From NCBI RefSeq assembly GCF_001999245.1, contig NZ_CP019630.1, positions 5,175,001 to 5,239,000 on the forward strand: a stretch of 64,000 bases of DNA. Direction: 5' to 3'. Numbering within the stretch: position 1 is the stretch's first letter; the number at the start of each line of letters is the position of its first letter. Source of the DNA: Roseibium algicola (GTDB lineage: Bacteria > Pseudomonadota > Alphaproteobacteria > Rhizobiales > Stappiaceae). The notes under the pieces were generated by a model that saw only the letters and a list, made by a program, of their open reading frames with translations, did not search any database and had not been told where the DNA came from. Shown one piece after another: positions 9,233-17,953 of this stretch. A program made the translations under genes and the position numbers.

Positions 9233-9988
9233 ATGCCTCAGTTCGAGTTCGATGGTGTTAGGATCGCCTATGAGGATAAAGGTGAGGGGGACCCGATCCT
9301 GCTGATCCACGGGTTCGCGTCCAACAAGCAGGTGAACTGGCAGTATCCAGGTTGGGTCGATTTGCTGGTCGGCGACGGCAGGCGCGTGATTACCATCGAC
9401 AATCGCGGCCACGGCGACAGTCAGAAGTTCTACGACCCGGCAGCTTATGGTGCACCGGTGATGGCGGAAGATGCCAAACGCCTGCTCGACCATCTTGATA
9501 TCGAACGTGCCGATGTCATGGGCTACTCGATGGGCGCAAGAATCTCGGCATTCCTGACCCTCAATCACCCGGGCAGGGTGCGCCGCGCGATCTTCAGCGG
9601 TCTGGGCTACGGCATGATTTCCGGCATCGGAGATCCGGAGCCGATTGCGACAGCCCTTGAGACCGACCGCATCCAGGACATTTCCGATCGCACTGGACGT
9701 GCCTTCAGGGCCTTTGCGGAGCAGACAGGGTCCGATCGCCGGGCGCTGGCGGCCTGTATGCGCTCCTCGCGGCAGAAAATCAGCGAGGAAGACGTCGCGC
9801 GCATTGAACGTCCGGTGTTGATTGCCGTCGGTACGAAGGACGATATCGCCGGGTCACCGCACAAGCTGGCGGCCTTGATTCCGCACGCGGAAGTTCTGGA
9901 GATCCCGGGCCGCGATCACATGGTTGCGGTGGGCGACAAGGTGCACAAGCAGGGCGTTCTGGCGTTCCTGAACAACATTGAAGCGTAA
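9233..9988 (+). CDS. Alpha/beta hydrolase
   Basis: 251 residues with a complete catalytic triad pattern: oxyanion motif LIHGFASNK, nucleophile elbow GYSMGA (Ser), acid in GTKDDIAG and His in GRDHMVAVGD. The protein resembles esterases/lactonases of the 3-oxoadipate lactonase-like group, but no pathway partner is present, so the substrate is unknown. A second alpha/beta hydrolase follows after 65 bases in the same direction; the two differ clearly in sequence and are not a recent duplication. Confidence 0.9.
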   Translation: MPQFEFDGVRIAYEDKGEGDPILLIHGFASNKQVNWQYPGWVDLLVGDGRRVITIDNRGHGDSQKFYDPAAYGAPVMAEDAKRLLDHLDIERADVMGYSMGARISAFLTLNHPGRVRRAIFSGLGYGMISGIGDPEPIATALETDRIQDISDRTGRAFRAFAEQTGSDRRALAACMRSSRQKISEEDVARIERPVLIAVGTKDDIAGSPHKLAALIPHAEVLEIPGRDHMVAVGDKVHKQGVLAFLNNIEA

Positions 9989-10053
9989 GGCCTGACGCCA
10001 CCGGAGGCGCAAGCCGCGCTGTGGTGTGCTGATCGGGTATCGAGGGAGGTTGC

Positions 10054-10938
10054 ATGGGTCCGAAGCGTGTTGAATTCCAGGGCGCGGAAAAGAACGGTCT
10101 GGTGGCAGACCGTTACGGGGTAGGGGACTTACCTGTGATCATGCTCCACGGCGGCGGGCAAACCCGGCACTCCTGGGACGGTGCTGCACGCAGGATCGCG
10201 GATCTCGGGCACCCGGTCTATTCACTGGACCAGCGCGGACATGGCGAAAGCGATTGGGTTGCCTCGGGAAACTATACATTCGACGATTTCGCCAGGGATC
10301 TCGTGGCTGTCACCAGTCAGGTTGAGGCCTTGCACAAGGCGAACCCGGTTGTCGTTGGTGCGTCGCTTGGCGGCTTTGCCGGTATGCTGGCGGAGGGACA
10401 GGAAAACAGGGGCGGTCTTTCCGCGCTGGTTCTGGTGGACATCACGCCGCGGATCGACATGGGTGGTGTCGCCAAGATCCTGGGCTTCATGGGAGACAGG
10501 GTCGATGACGGCTTTGCCGATGTGGAAGAGGCCGCTGATGCGATCGCCCGCTATCTGCCCAACCGCTCGCGGCCCAAGGACCTGTCCGGCCTCTCAAAGA
10601 ACCTTCGCCTCCATGCAGATGGCCGCTACCGCTGGCATTGGGACCCGGCTTTCCTGAAGTCAAAGCATCATCAGGACGAAGACAGGGCGGTGGAGTCGCA
10701 AGAGCGCATGCTGGCTGCGGCGGGCAATCTTTCCGTGCCTGTTCTCCTGATCCGGGGGCAGAACTCCGAATTGGTGTCCATGGACCATGTTCGCGAGTTT
10801 CAGGCGCTGGTGCCTCACTCGAAATTCACCGATATCCGTGATGCCGGACACATGGTTGCCGGTGATCGCAATGACGTTTTTGCTGGGGCGGTAGAGGACT
10901 TCCTGATCGCACTCAAAACCGATGCCGCGATGGCCTGA
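10054..10938 (+). CDS. Alpha/beta hydrolase
   Basis: 294 residues. Features of the fold: MLHGGGQTRHSW (HG oxyanion motif), SLDQRGHGESDW, nucleophile elbow GASLGG and a C-terminal His in DAGHMVAGDRND. The acid is probably the Glu in LIRGQNSELVS or a nearby Asp. It resembles epoxide-hydrolase/haloperoxidase-like enzymes, but substrate assignment is not possible. A GGGAGGT-like ribosome site precedes the ATG. It converges with the crotonase-fold gene. Confidence 0.88.
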   Translation: MGPKRVEFQGAEKNGLVADRYGVGDLPVIMLHGGGQTRHSWDGAARRIADLGHPVYSLDQRGHGESDWVASGNYTFDDFARDLVAVTSQVEALHKANPVVVGASLGGFAGMLAEGQENRGGLSALVLVDITPRIDMGGVAKILGFMGDRVDDGFADVEEAADAIARYLPNRSRPKDLSGLSKNLRLHADGRYRWHWDPAFLKSKHHQDEDRAVESQERMLAAAGNLSVPVLLIRGQNSELVSMDHVREFQALVPHSKFTDIRDAGHMVAGDRNDVFAGAVEDFLIALKTDAAMA

Positions 10939-11069
10939 GGCAGGTTTGCCGACAAGTCGTCGTGACGTGTTCGGGTGTTCGCTGTGAAGTGAAAACGGGA
11001 GTCGTTTCAACTTGCTGGCAGAAGTGGTTGAGAGGTTGATTCAGCTTCGGAGCTTGGCTTGCGATCTTG

Positions 11070-11882
11070 TCAGACGCCAGTGAACACCGGCGATCTCTTT
11101 TCCAGAAAGGCCCTGCAGCCTTCGCGGTAGTCGGCACTGTCGATACAGACCTGCGCATTTGCAAGGTCAGCCGTTGCGTCCGCCTGACTGCCGGGCTGGG
11201 CGAGGCGATTGATGGCTTGCTTGGCTGCCTTCAGTGACAAAGGCGCATTGGCGCAGAGTGCCTTGCTCAGCGCGTTGATGTGCTGGTTCAGATCCCTGTC
11301 ATCCACCACTTCATTGACAAGGCCCATGTCCAGAGCCTTTTCGGCCGTCAGGCGCTCGGCCGAAAACAGCAATCTCTTGGCGTTGGATGGTGAAACGGCC
11401 TCCAGCAGATCCCCGAGCGCTTCGGGCGGATAGGCAAGACCGAGTCTCGCTGCAGGAATGGCGAAAAAGGCCGAACGAGCTGCAATGCGCAGATCGCAGG
11501 CGAGCGCAAGGCCCAGGCCGCCGCCAAGGCAGGGGCCTTCAATTGCCGCAATGACCGGGACAGGCAGCGCCTTAAGCGCCTTGAAGGCGGCAACATTTAT
11601 GTCATCGTATCTCTTGGCGGCTTCCGGCGTAGAGCGGATTGCTTCGAATTCCGATATGTCAGCGCCCGCGCAAAAGCTCTTGCCACCGGCACCGCGCACG
11701 ATGCAGACGCGCAGGTCCGGATCCCGTGCCAGTTCTGCCAGAAGACCAGGAATTGCCTGCCATGCCGCAAGAGGCAGCGCGTTTTTTCTGTCGGGCGCAT
11801 TCAACACAAGCTCTGCAATCTGACCGTTGCGGATCACCATCGGGTTGCCGGAAGGGGCTGATTGGGACGTTTGTGTTGGCAT
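11070..11882 (-). CDS. Enoyl-CoA hydratase/isomerase (crotonase) family protein lacking both catalytic glutamates
   Basis: 270 residues with the crotonase fold: SFCAGADISEFEAI, IEGPCLGGGLGLALACDLRIA and IPAARLGLAYPPE. The CoA/oxyanion motifs (CAGADI and GGGLG) are present. However, the two glutamates of true enoyl-CoA hydratases are replaced: the GGGxE position is Gly and the QPE position is Ala. A hydratase is therefore unlikely; decarboxylase-, isomerase- or thioesterase-like chemistry on an acyl-CoA fits better. Divergent from cysE. Confidence 0.85.
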   Translation of the reverse strand: MPTQTSQSAPSGNPMVIRNGQIAELVLNAPDRKNALPLAAWQAIPGLLAELARDPDLRVCIVRGAGGKSFCAGADISEFEAIRSTPEAAKRYDDINVAAFKALKALPVPVIAAIEGPCLGGGLGLALACDLRIAARSAFFAIPAARLGLAYPPEALGDLLEAVSPSNAKRLLFSAERLTAEKALDMGLVNEVVDDRDLNQHINALSKALCANAPLSLKAAKQAINRLAQPGSQADATADLANAQVCIDSADYREGCRAFLEKRSPVFTGV

Positions 11883-12048
11883 GATTTAACCTCAAATTGC
11901 GATTTCAGTTAGCAAGATGCTGAAAATCTTCAGGTATCGGGGTTCATTCGAAACGGTCATATCTGATATCAGGAAGTTTGATTTGGGAATATCAGACGAC
12001 AGTCCTATTTTAAGGACCACTCGTGACGGCTTGAAAAGGAGACAGGCC

Positions 12049-12885
12049 ATGTCGGCACCGATCAGCAAGACCGGTTTGAAAGAAGTTCCGACCCATGATC
12101 CGGTCTGGCATCAACTGAGGGATGAAGCACAAGCGATGGTCGCGGCAGAGCCGGCCCTGTCGTCCTTCGTCTACGAAACGGTTCTGAACCATGACAGCCT
12201 GGAAGAGGCCGTCGTTCATCGCCTTGGCGACCGGCTGGGCCGGGACATTGTTTCCGCATCATTGATCCGGCAAACCTATCTTGAAGCCCTGGCAGACGAG
12301 CCGGAGCTGGCCAAGATTTTCCGGGTCGACATCGTTGCCGTGTTCGACCGCGATCCGGCATGCTTCCGTTTCCTGGAGCCGGTCCTTTACTTCAAGGGCT
12401 TCCATGGCCTGCAGACGCACCGGCTGGCAAACTGGCTGTGGCGTCGTGGCCGGAAGGATTTTGCCCTTTATCTGCAAAGCCGCAGCTCGGAAGTTTTTCA
12501 GATCGACATCCATCCGGCAGTTCCTGTCGGGCGCGGTATCTTCATCGACCACGGTACCGGCATTGTTGTTGGCGGAACCGCGGTGATCGAGGACGATGTC
12601 TCGATCCTGCAGGGCGTCACCCTTGGCGGCACCGGCAAGGAAGATGGTGACCGCCATCCGAAGATCCGCCGCGGTGTCTTGCTGGGGGCGGGAGCCAAGG
12701 TGCTCGGCAACCTGGAAATCGGACATTGCTCGCGCATTGCGTCGGGGTCCGTGGTGCTTCAGGACGTGCCTGCAAACACGACGGTTGCCGGGGTTCCGGC
12801 CAAGATCGTCGGCAAGGCAGGGTGCGCAGAACCGGCCCGCAGCATGAATCAGCTGCTCGGTGAAGACGCCGGCCAGACGAATTGA
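12049..12885 (+). CDS. cysE: Serine O-acetyltransferase
   Basis: 278 residues from the ATG at 12049, which has AAAAGGAGA just upstream; an earlier in-frame ATG at 11917 adds 44 residues unlike CysE. The N-terminal helical domain ends with FHGLQTHRLANWLWRRGR, and the left-handed beta-helix contains HPAVPVGRGIFIDHGTGIVV and GVTLGGTGKEDGDRHPKI, both CysE signatures. It acetylates serine with acetyl-CoA in the first step of cysteine synthesis; the C-terminal tail normally binds cysteine synthase and mediates feedback. The next gene is DUF3126. Confidence 0.94.
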   Translation: MSAPISKTGLKEVPTHDPVWHQLRDEAQAMVAAEPALSSFVYETVLNHDSLEEAVVHRLGDRLGRDIVSASLIRQTYLEALADEPELAKIFRVDIVAVFDRDPACFRFLEPVLYFKGFHGLQTHRLANWLWRRGRKDFALYLQSRSSEVFQIDIHPAVPVGRGIFIDHGTGIVVGGTAVIEDDVSILQGVTLGGTGKEDGDRHPKIRRGVLLGAGAKVLGNLEIGHCSRIASGSVVLQDVPANTTVAGVPAKIVGKAGCAEPARSMNQLLGEDAGQTN

Positions 12886-12997
12886 AATTCCGGTTTCAGG
12901 AAGACGGGGAAAGCTTGCGGAAAGGCTTTGGCATTTCCGTTGGCTCCTGTAGGGTCCGCGCCAGATTGATGCTGAAGGCAAAGAACAGGAGAGCGCC

Positions 12998-13213
12998 GTG
13001 AAACCCGATGAAATCCGAAAGATCGAAGCCTATCTGCGTTCGAAGTTCGAGAACAAGACCATCAAGGTGCAGGCCCGCCCGCGCAAGGACGACTCTGCTG
13101 AAGTTTACATCGGCGATGAATTCATCGGTGTCATCTTCCGGGATGATGAGGATGAAGATCTGAGCTGGAACTTCCAGATGGCAATCCTTGAAATTGATCT
13201 GGACGAAGTCTGA
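12998..13213 (+). CDS. DUF3126 family small protein
   Basis: 71 residues (MKPDEIRKIEAYLRSKFENK...), charged and without membrane segment or signal. It matches the short conserved alphaproteobacterial DUF3126 family in length and in the pattern of a helix followed by strands with EVYIGDEFIGVIFRDDEDED. Function unknown. The start is preceded by AGGAGAGCGCC. It lies downstream of cysE in the same direction with a strong terminator behind it, an arrangement I believe recurs in related genomes. Confidence 0.85.
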   Translation: MKPDEIRKIEAYLRSKFENKTIKVQARPRKDDSAEVYIGDEFIGVIFRDDEDEDLSWNFQMAILEIDLDEV

Positions 13214-13241
13214 GTTTCAGACTTTTCGATCGTAAAGTGAA

Positions 13242-13272
13242 AAGGCGGCTCCTCTGGTGAGCCGCCTTTTTC
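13242..13272 (+). terminator. Intrinsic terminator after the DUF3126 gene
   Basis: A perfect ten-base stem (AAGGCGGCTC / GAGCCGCCTT) with a seven-base loop is followed by a T-run. It ends the cysE-DUF3126 transcript, and the A-run on the 5' side means it could also act for the convergent gene. Confidence 0.9.
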
Positions 13273-13299
13273 ATTTCTCCGCCATCCACTCAAGTCAGG

Positions 13300-14028
13300 T
13301 CATTGCATCCGGTAACCTTCGATGCTGGCAACGATGTCGCCGTCGAGACGGCGCCAGTCCGGCAGAAGCGATTGATCAAAGCTGTAGCGCAGCTCCAGAC
13401 CCGAGGCGAACACGATGGCGCGGTGACAACCGGCTTTTCCGGAAGTGCTGTCTTTGCGGCATCGTGCGATGAAGCCGTTTTGAACGGTTGGATCGTAGAC
13501 GATGAGATCCGTCGCAGGCGCGCCACGCGCCGACAATTTCAGCACCTTCAGTCCAGAAGGCCCCTTCATCTCGCCGCCGCGTGCAAGACGCCTGTAGAAC
13601 GGATCAAGCCTTGCCCGCAGGCTCTCCCGGCCGGGATTGCTCTCAAGGTCAACCTGGATCGTCGCAGGGGTGTCCCATCCGGCATCGCTGTTCTTCGTGG
13701 CACTGGAAGACCAGTGCAGGTTCAGGCGAAGTGTTTCAAACGCGGCTTCGGAACCAAGGGCCTGCCGTTTCTGCGAAGCCGTCGCGATCAGGTTCAGGGG
13801 AAGCTCAAAGCGGGTCGTGCCAACCGCAAAGCGGACGGGCTGGTCCTGTCTGATGCCTGCCTCCATCGGCCAACCGGATGACCAGGAGTAGATCTTCCCG
13901 CCAACATGAGCCGTGCCCAATACACACATTGCCAACGCCAGCCAGGTGAAGTGGCGGGGATCGGTTCTGATCGGGCCTGGCAAGGAGACAGGTATCACGA
14001 CTTCAGTCCCTTGATTGGCTGTGCACAT
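13300..14028 (-). CDS. Conserved hypothetical protein with N-terminal membrane anchor
   Basis: 242 residues. One hydrophobic segment (about 28-46, FTWLALAMCVLGTAHVGG) follows a short basic N-terminus, so the bulk is probably periplasmic. The rest is mixed alpha/beta with one Cys pair near the C-terminus (ARCRKDSTSGKAGCHRA), which could form a disulfide. I recognise no domain. The start lacks a good ribosome site and could lie further in. It converges with the DUF3126 gene and is divergent from the small membrane protein gene. Confidence 0.7.
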   Translation of the reverse strand: MCTANQGTEVVIPVSLPGPIRTDPRHFTWLALAMCVLGTAHVGGKIYSWSSGWPMEAGIRQDQPVRFAVGTTRFELPLNLIATASQKRQALGSEAAFETLRLNLHWSSSATKNSDAGWDTPATIQVDLESNPGRESLRARLDPFYRRLARGGEMKGPSGLKVLKLSARGAPATDLIVYDPTVQNGFIARCRKDSTSGKAGCHRAIVFASGLELRYSFDQSLLPDWRRLDGDIVASIEGYRMQ

Positions 14029-14191
14029 ATATGGGACAGGTTGTCCTGAAACGGCACAGGTGTCCCGCTTGGGGAAGGCGTTGATACTGCTCGAAGTGGC
14101 TCAATTGAGGGGATTTCGCTCATTTGCCGTTCCGGCACAGTCTTTGCTCTTGACCCTTTACGAATTCTTAATCACTTTCCGTGCGAAAGAG

Positions 14192-14207
14192 TTAACAAGG
14201 GGTTAAC
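14192..14207 (+). promoter_or_regulatory. CtrA-type box (TTAA-N7-TTAAC)
   Basis: A perfect match to the CtrA consensus (TTAA, seven bases, TTAAC) ends only four bases before the GTG start of the next gene and overlaps its ribosome-binding purines (AAGGGG). Either the gene is repressed or leaderless from here, the true start is further in, or the match is chance. Confidence 0.35.
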
Positions 14208-14211
14208 GGGC

Positions 14212-14538
14212 GTGCTGTTCAATCTTCTAATCGTTGGATATATCGCATGCGCCGGATTTGTTGCGTCCGGTGTGCTGGGCAGCCTTTATCAGCTGATCAC
14301 GAAGCAGCCGCCGAAGTTCGCCTTTGACGGAGAGGGCATCCTGTCGTTTATCGCCGGCGTTTTTGTCTGCGTGTTCGCTGGACCCTTCATCATCATGCGC
14401 AATGCCATTCGCGGACGCAGGATCGAAAAGCGGCCGTTGGGTTGGCTGGTCGCGTCTTCGACGATTGCCGGCATGTGGAGCATGTGTTCCGGTGTTATGG
14501 TGATCAACGTTGCCCTGATCATGATTGGTTACACCTGA
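14212..14538 (+). CDS. Small integral membrane protein (DUF6949-like)
   Basis: 108 residues with three predicted membrane helices: about 2-24, about 44-62 and about 80-105. The GKKR-like basic loop (RNAIRGRRIEKRP) lies between helices two and three. It looks like a conserved alphaproteobacterial membrane protein of unknown function. The start is a GTG with AAGGGG upstream. The gamma carbonic anhydrase gene begins seven bases after its stop, so they are probably cotranscribed. Confidence 0.75.
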   Translation: MLFNLLIVGYIACAGFVASGVLGSLYQLITKQPPKFAFDGEGILSFIAGVFVCVFAGPFIIMRNAIRGRRIEKRPLGWLVASSTIAGMWSMCSGVMVINVALIMIGYT

Positions 14539-14544
14539 GGTCTC

Positions 14545-15072
14545 ATGCCGGTCTTTGCTCTTGATGGACGTACGCCCGTTTTTCCGGAAAACGGAGAATA
14601 CTGGATCGCACCGAATGCGACGCTGATTGGCGATATCATTCTGCAGGAAGCCGCAAGCGTCTGGTTCAACGCGGTCCTGCGTGGTGATAACGAGCCGATT
14701 ACCGTCGGCATGCGCTCCAACGTCCAGGACGGCTGCGTCTTTCATACGGACGTGGGTTACCCGCTGACCATCGGCGCCAACTGCACGATCGGCCACAAGG
14801 CAATCCTGCATGGCTGTACGATCAAGGACAATTCGCTGGTGGGCATGGGCGCGACAATTCTGAACGGCGCTGTCATCGGCTCCAACTGTATCATTGGTGC
14901 CAATGCCCTTATTGCCGAAGGCAAGGAAATTCCGGACAATTCTCTTGTGGTGGGCGTGCCAGGAAAGGTCGTGAAAACGTTGCCGCTGGAAGCGGCGAAC
15001 GGGATTGCGAATTCCGCCGACGGATATGTGCGCAACTGGCGCCGCTTCAAGGCCGGCCTGCGGGAACTCTGA
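14545..15072 (+). CDS. Gamma-class carbonic anhydrase-like protein
   Basis: 175 residues with a left-handed beta-helix of hexapeptide repeats (V/I-G-x-N...). The metal-binding histidines are visible at [14 protein letters not shown]. The family includes Cam-type carbonic anhydrases, YrdA, PaaY and mitochondrial complex I CA subunits; activity is often low or unproven. It follows the small membrane protein gene after six bases. Confidence 0.9.
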   Translation: MPVFALDGRTPVFPENGEYWIAPNATLIGDIILQEAASVWFNAVLRGDNEPITVGMRSNVQDGCVFHTDVGYPLTIGANCTIGHKAILHGCTIKDNSLVGMGATILNGAVIGSNCIIGANALIAEGKEIPDNSLVVGVPGKVVKTLPLEAANGIANSADGYVRNWRRFKAGLREL

Positions 15073-15129
15073 CCCGCTTTGATCTTGACCCCTTCGACCC
15101 GATCCCGAATGAGCTGGGCCTGAAAAGGC

Positions 15130-15240
15130 GGGAACCGGCCTGCGGGGGGCGGGCCGGTTCCCTGGACCCGGTCGTGGTAGGGATGGGGAGGGTGGGGACG
15201 CGACCGGATCGTCCTAGAGGCCGGCTGAAGCCGGACCAAT
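15130..15240 (+). other. GC-rich hairpin region downstream of the carbonic anhydrase gene
   Basis: An 11-base perfect stem (GGGAACCGGCC / GGCCGGTTCCC, 15130-15162) is followed by a CCGGTCG...CGACCGG pairing (about 15167-15207) and a small CCGGC-TGAA-GCCGG hairpin (about 15220-15234). No U-tract follows. It could be a structured 3' UTR or a transcript-stabilising element between convergent genes. Confidence 0.45.
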
Positions 15241-15247
15241 CCCAATC

Positions 15248-15862
15248 CTAGTTGGACACGCTACTGACAGTCGTCACGCGCGTGTCTGCAATACCTGTCC
15301 ACTGCACGGGCGAGCTGGCGGACTGACGCTTGATGTAACGGTAGGGTGTCGAATACCAGGGCAGCACCGCCTCGATCTGGTTGTCGAGGATCATGTCGCC
15401 ATGGTCCGTACGTACCGTCAGAACGGCATGACCCGAGTTCTGGGTATCTTTTGCAACAGTGATCAGAAGGGCGCTCTTCGGCCAGCCGGCTTCTATCAGG
15501 ACCCGCTGCTTTTCAAGGACGTATTCTTCGCAGTCACCGTATCCGTTTACCGGATAGGTCCAGTATTCTTCCTGGCCGAACAGGTCCTGGTCGGTCATAG
15601 GATGAATCCGGCGATTGACTTCCTTGTTGATTGCAATGAGTTCGTTCCAGCGCGCTTCGTCCAGCTTCACGACAACCGGCTTGTATGTTTCCTTCGGACA
15701 AGCCGAGACGTTGTCACGGCAGAACTGGTCATAGCCGACGGGTGCCTTGACAACCATTTGCATGTCCATGAAGCGGCCGGGTTCTGCCTGTGCAACCGAT
15801 CCCATGACGGTGCAAGACAGCAACATTGCAGATGCGAGTAGAGTTCTGTGAAGTAATTTCAT
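15248..15862 (-). CDS. Transglutaminase-like cysteine peptidase (BTLCP/LapG-like)
   Basis: 204 residues from the ATG at 15862 (MKLLHRTLLASAMLLSCTVMG), which gives a clean signal peptide ending at AQA. The catalytic residues are visible: Cys in YGDCEEYVLEK, His in SGHAVLTVRTD and Asp in ILDNQ. The family contains LapG, a periplasmic protease that releases adhesins under c-di-GMP control, and close relatives of unknown target in alphaproteobacteria. No LapD or large adhesin is nearby, so the target is unknown. Confidence 0.88.
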   Translation of the reverse strand: MKLLHRTLLASAMLLSCTVMGSVAQAEPGRFMDMQMVVKAPVGYDQFCRDNVSACPKETYKPVVVKLDEARWNELIAINKEVNRRIHPMTDQDLFGQEEYWTYPVNGYGDCEEYVLEKQRVLIEAGWPKSALLITVAKDTQNSGHAVLTVRTDHGDMILDNQIEAVLPWYSTPYRYIKRQSASSPVQWTGIADTRVTTVSSVSN

Positions 15863-16302
15863 CGTAACGCCCTCCCCAAGGCTGACGCAACGATGACTCA
15901 ATGATTTTTACTTGGAGAAAATCTCCAAAGTAAAACTGTATTTGTATTTTATGTGTGTTTGAGTTTCTTTTTATCGTTATTTGAATTTACTTTAATTCAA
16001 GTTGGAGGAAAATTTTCGTAAAATTTGATGCATCCTCCAGAAGTCATTGAATTAGCGAGAAATTGGTGTTTTTCGAGTGGTGCGAAATCGGTTTTCAATC
16101 GCCTGGTTTTCGGTCTGGAGCGGGTCTTGTGCCCGTCCTCGAGGGTGAGAAAAGGGCACGAAAGTTTTTTGATTTTTTTGGTTCTGGCCACCAGAAAAGA
16201 AACGCGACTACCCGGAAAATTGCGCAGAAACGAAAAGACCCGGCAAAAAGCCGGGCCTGTCTGAATGGTTCTAAGCACTTGCGATTGATGAGAAAGCTAA
16301 AG
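15863..16302. other. Intergenic region, AT-rich
   Basis: About 440 bases between two minus-strand genes. Bases 15900-16080 are markedly AT-rich compared with neighbours and include the upstream region of the transglutaminase-like gene. The part near 16232-16257 is the terminator of the PilZ gene. I see no other gene or repeat. Confidence 0.5.
16232..16257 (-). terminator. Intrinsic terminator of the PilZ gene
   Basis: On the minus strand, GGCCCGGC and GCCGGGTC pair around a five-base U-rich loop and are followed by CTTTTCG. It lies about 45 bases after the PilZ stop codon. Confidence 0.7.
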
Positions 16303-16965
16303 TCAGCTTTCCTCTGGTGCCGATATGTGATGTTCCAGCAATTCGCGGCTTTGAACAGCAGCAAATTCGACGGCTATGCCACCTTCGATGCGGCGAATGA
16401 CACGCGCATGCATCTTGCCGAGCGTGATGGCGTCGCCCATCTCCGGCACGATGTCCGTGGCGATGGCCGCGCCGGACAGGGATACGTCTATGATGCGGCA
16501 GACATGTTCCGAGCCGTCCGGCAGGATCATCTTCGTCATCGGATTTTTGGGCACGAAGCGGTCGTGGCGGCGGTCTTCGGGAAGATTGAGTTCGTCCCGG
16601 TTCGCAAGCCACGTCAAAACATTGGCGATCTTGTCGCGTTTGCGGACCGTATTGCGCAGTTCAACCGCAAAGCCACCATCGATCAGGCGGGAAATCCTGC
16701 CTTCGACGCGGCTCAGGTGGTCAAGATAGGCAATCACGCGTTCGCCGACCCTGCCGGTGACCGGTGTAATCATGGCCATGCCGCCAGGCGACATGTCGAT
16801 AACCTGACAAGGATATTCGCGCCGATCTTCAAGCATGAAGCGGCCCAGTATATTGACCTGGACCCGTTGATGGCGCCGGCGGTCAGTGACTTGAAGCGAT
16901 CTGCTTCCTTCGGTTGCTGTTGCCACTCCGGCGCTCATGCCTGTTCTATCCAAAACGGTGCGCAA
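16303..16965 (-). CDS. Protein with two PilZ domains (c-di-GMP binding)
   Basis: 220 residues. The first PilZ domain has RRRHQRVQVN and DMSPGG, the second DRRHDRF and DVSLSGAAIA, matching the RxxxR and (D/N)xSxxG motifs that bind c-di-GMP. There is no other output domain and no membrane segment, so it would act as a soluble c-di-GMP receptor. A second ATG nine codons in (MSAGVATATE) is a possible start. The window also holds an EAL-type enzyme at its left end. Monocistronic. Confidence 0.9.
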   Translation of the reverse strand: MRTVLDRTGMSAGVATATEGSRSLQVTDRRRHQRVQVNILGRFMLEDRREYPCQVIDMSPGGMAMITPVTGRVGERVIAYLDHLSRVEGRISRLIDGGFAVELRNTVRKRDKIANVLTWLANRDELNLPEDRRHDRFVPKNPMTKMILPDGSEHVCRIIDVSLSGAAIATDIVPEMGDAITLGKMHARVIRRIEGGIAVEFAAVQSRELLEHHISAPEES

Positions 16966-17305
16966 ATCGCATTGTCCCCGGCTGAGATGCGATTCAAAAG
17001 ACGTCTTTCAAAGCACTTTAGGTAGCTGGGGTTAACGATGTGTAAGAGTGTAGCTCAGAAGGCGCACAGGTCCAGACTTGTGATCGATAAAAATGCGGGT
17101 ACGGCCGTGATGTTCGGAATTCGAGCGTTCTCTGGCGAGAAAGCACAATAACGCGAGAGTAAAATCCGGAAGGAAGGACTTCTTTTCAGCTGAATAGAGG
17201 CTGCAAAACAGCCGGTACCGGACATGAATTCGGGCCAGCTGATTCTCGGCCGGCCCGATTTCGCAGGTGAACAGGGATGTTACCAGACTTGCTATGTTGT
17301 GCGGA
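16966..17305. other. Intergenic region
   Basis: About 340 bases upstream of the PilZ gene and downstream of the PAS gene. A weak inverted repeat (CGGGCC/GGCCCG, 17231-17257) may end the PAS transcript. No gene was found. Confidence 0.45.
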
Positions 17306-17953
17306 TCAGGTCTTGCCGCCGGAATAGACGGTCAGATGTCCGACCTTGCGCTCCGCACCGCTCGGCAGGGGCGGTGTCGGCATGGCGATGCCCTCGGCGG
17401 TGAAGCGCGGCAGGATCGGGTTGAGCGTGGAAGCAGGGGAATCCACGAAATAGGGGCGCTCGTCCGGCCAGACCAGGCGCAGGCTGCTGATCGACTGGCT
17501 CAAAATGGGATGCAGGCCGATCCAATAGGGTTTTTCCATCGGGGTACAGCTTCCCAGGACACGGATCCTGCCTTCACCTGGAACATTCAGCGGTACCAGC
17601 AGCATTTCCATCTGCAGGATCTGTCCGCGTTCCGTATGGCCGTTGATGCCGATCACGGCCGCGGCCGCATCTTCGGTGATGGCAGCGATCAGGCTTTCCA
17701 GGGCTTCACGGTCTTTCACGCTCCAGCCGCGAAGGAAGTTGCGGCCCTTGAGTTCCCGGCAATGGGCGGAACACAGACGTGTACCGGCGAGGCGATAGCG
17801 CACGTCCCTGGAACCGTTCGTCTCCAGAATGAAGGTGTCACCAAGAAGACCGCGGATCTCACCCGGATCGACTTCGCTGCGGTTCGGTGCAGGACGGGCG
17901 CCGCGAAGATTGTCCCAGTAGTTGTAAAGAGTTTGCGTTACGCCGTGTTTCAT
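17306..17953 (-). CDS. PAS-domain protein (PAS_5 superfamily)
   Basis: 215 residues from the ATG at 17953 (MKHGVTQTLYNYWDNLRGAR); a longer version would begin at 17998. The layout YWDNLRG...P.R..DP.EI...L...FILE....RYRLAGTRLC..FCRELKGRNFL is typical of the stand-alone alphaproteobacterial PAS_5 proteins, which carry no output domain. Their role is unknown; some related proteins influence cell-envelope or stress traits. No membrane segment. The terminator is unclear. Confidence 0.82.
   Translation of the reverse strand: MKHGVTQTLYNYWDNLRGARPAPNRSEVDPGEIRGLLGDTFILETNGSRDVRYRLAGTRLCSAHCRELKGRNFLRGWSVKDREALESLIAAITEDAAAAVIGINGHTERGQILQMEMLLVPLNVPGEGRIRVLGSCTPMEKPYWIGLHPILSQSISSLRLVWPDERPYFVDSPASTLNPILPRFTAEGIAMPTPPLPSGAERKVGHLTVYSGGKT

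Noticed and set aside
9233..10938. The two alpha/beta hydrolases as a recent duplication
   Set aside because: They share only fold motifs; the sequences differ throughout and lengths differ (251 and 294).
16063..17025. A 320-codon frame opposite the PilZ gene
   Set aside because: The PilZ motifs lie on the other strand, and the antisense protein has no recognisable pattern.
17040..17110. tRNA-like stretch (GTAGCTCAGAAGGC)
   Set aside because: It resembles a D-arm, but no matching acceptor, anticodon or T-arm could be placed around it.
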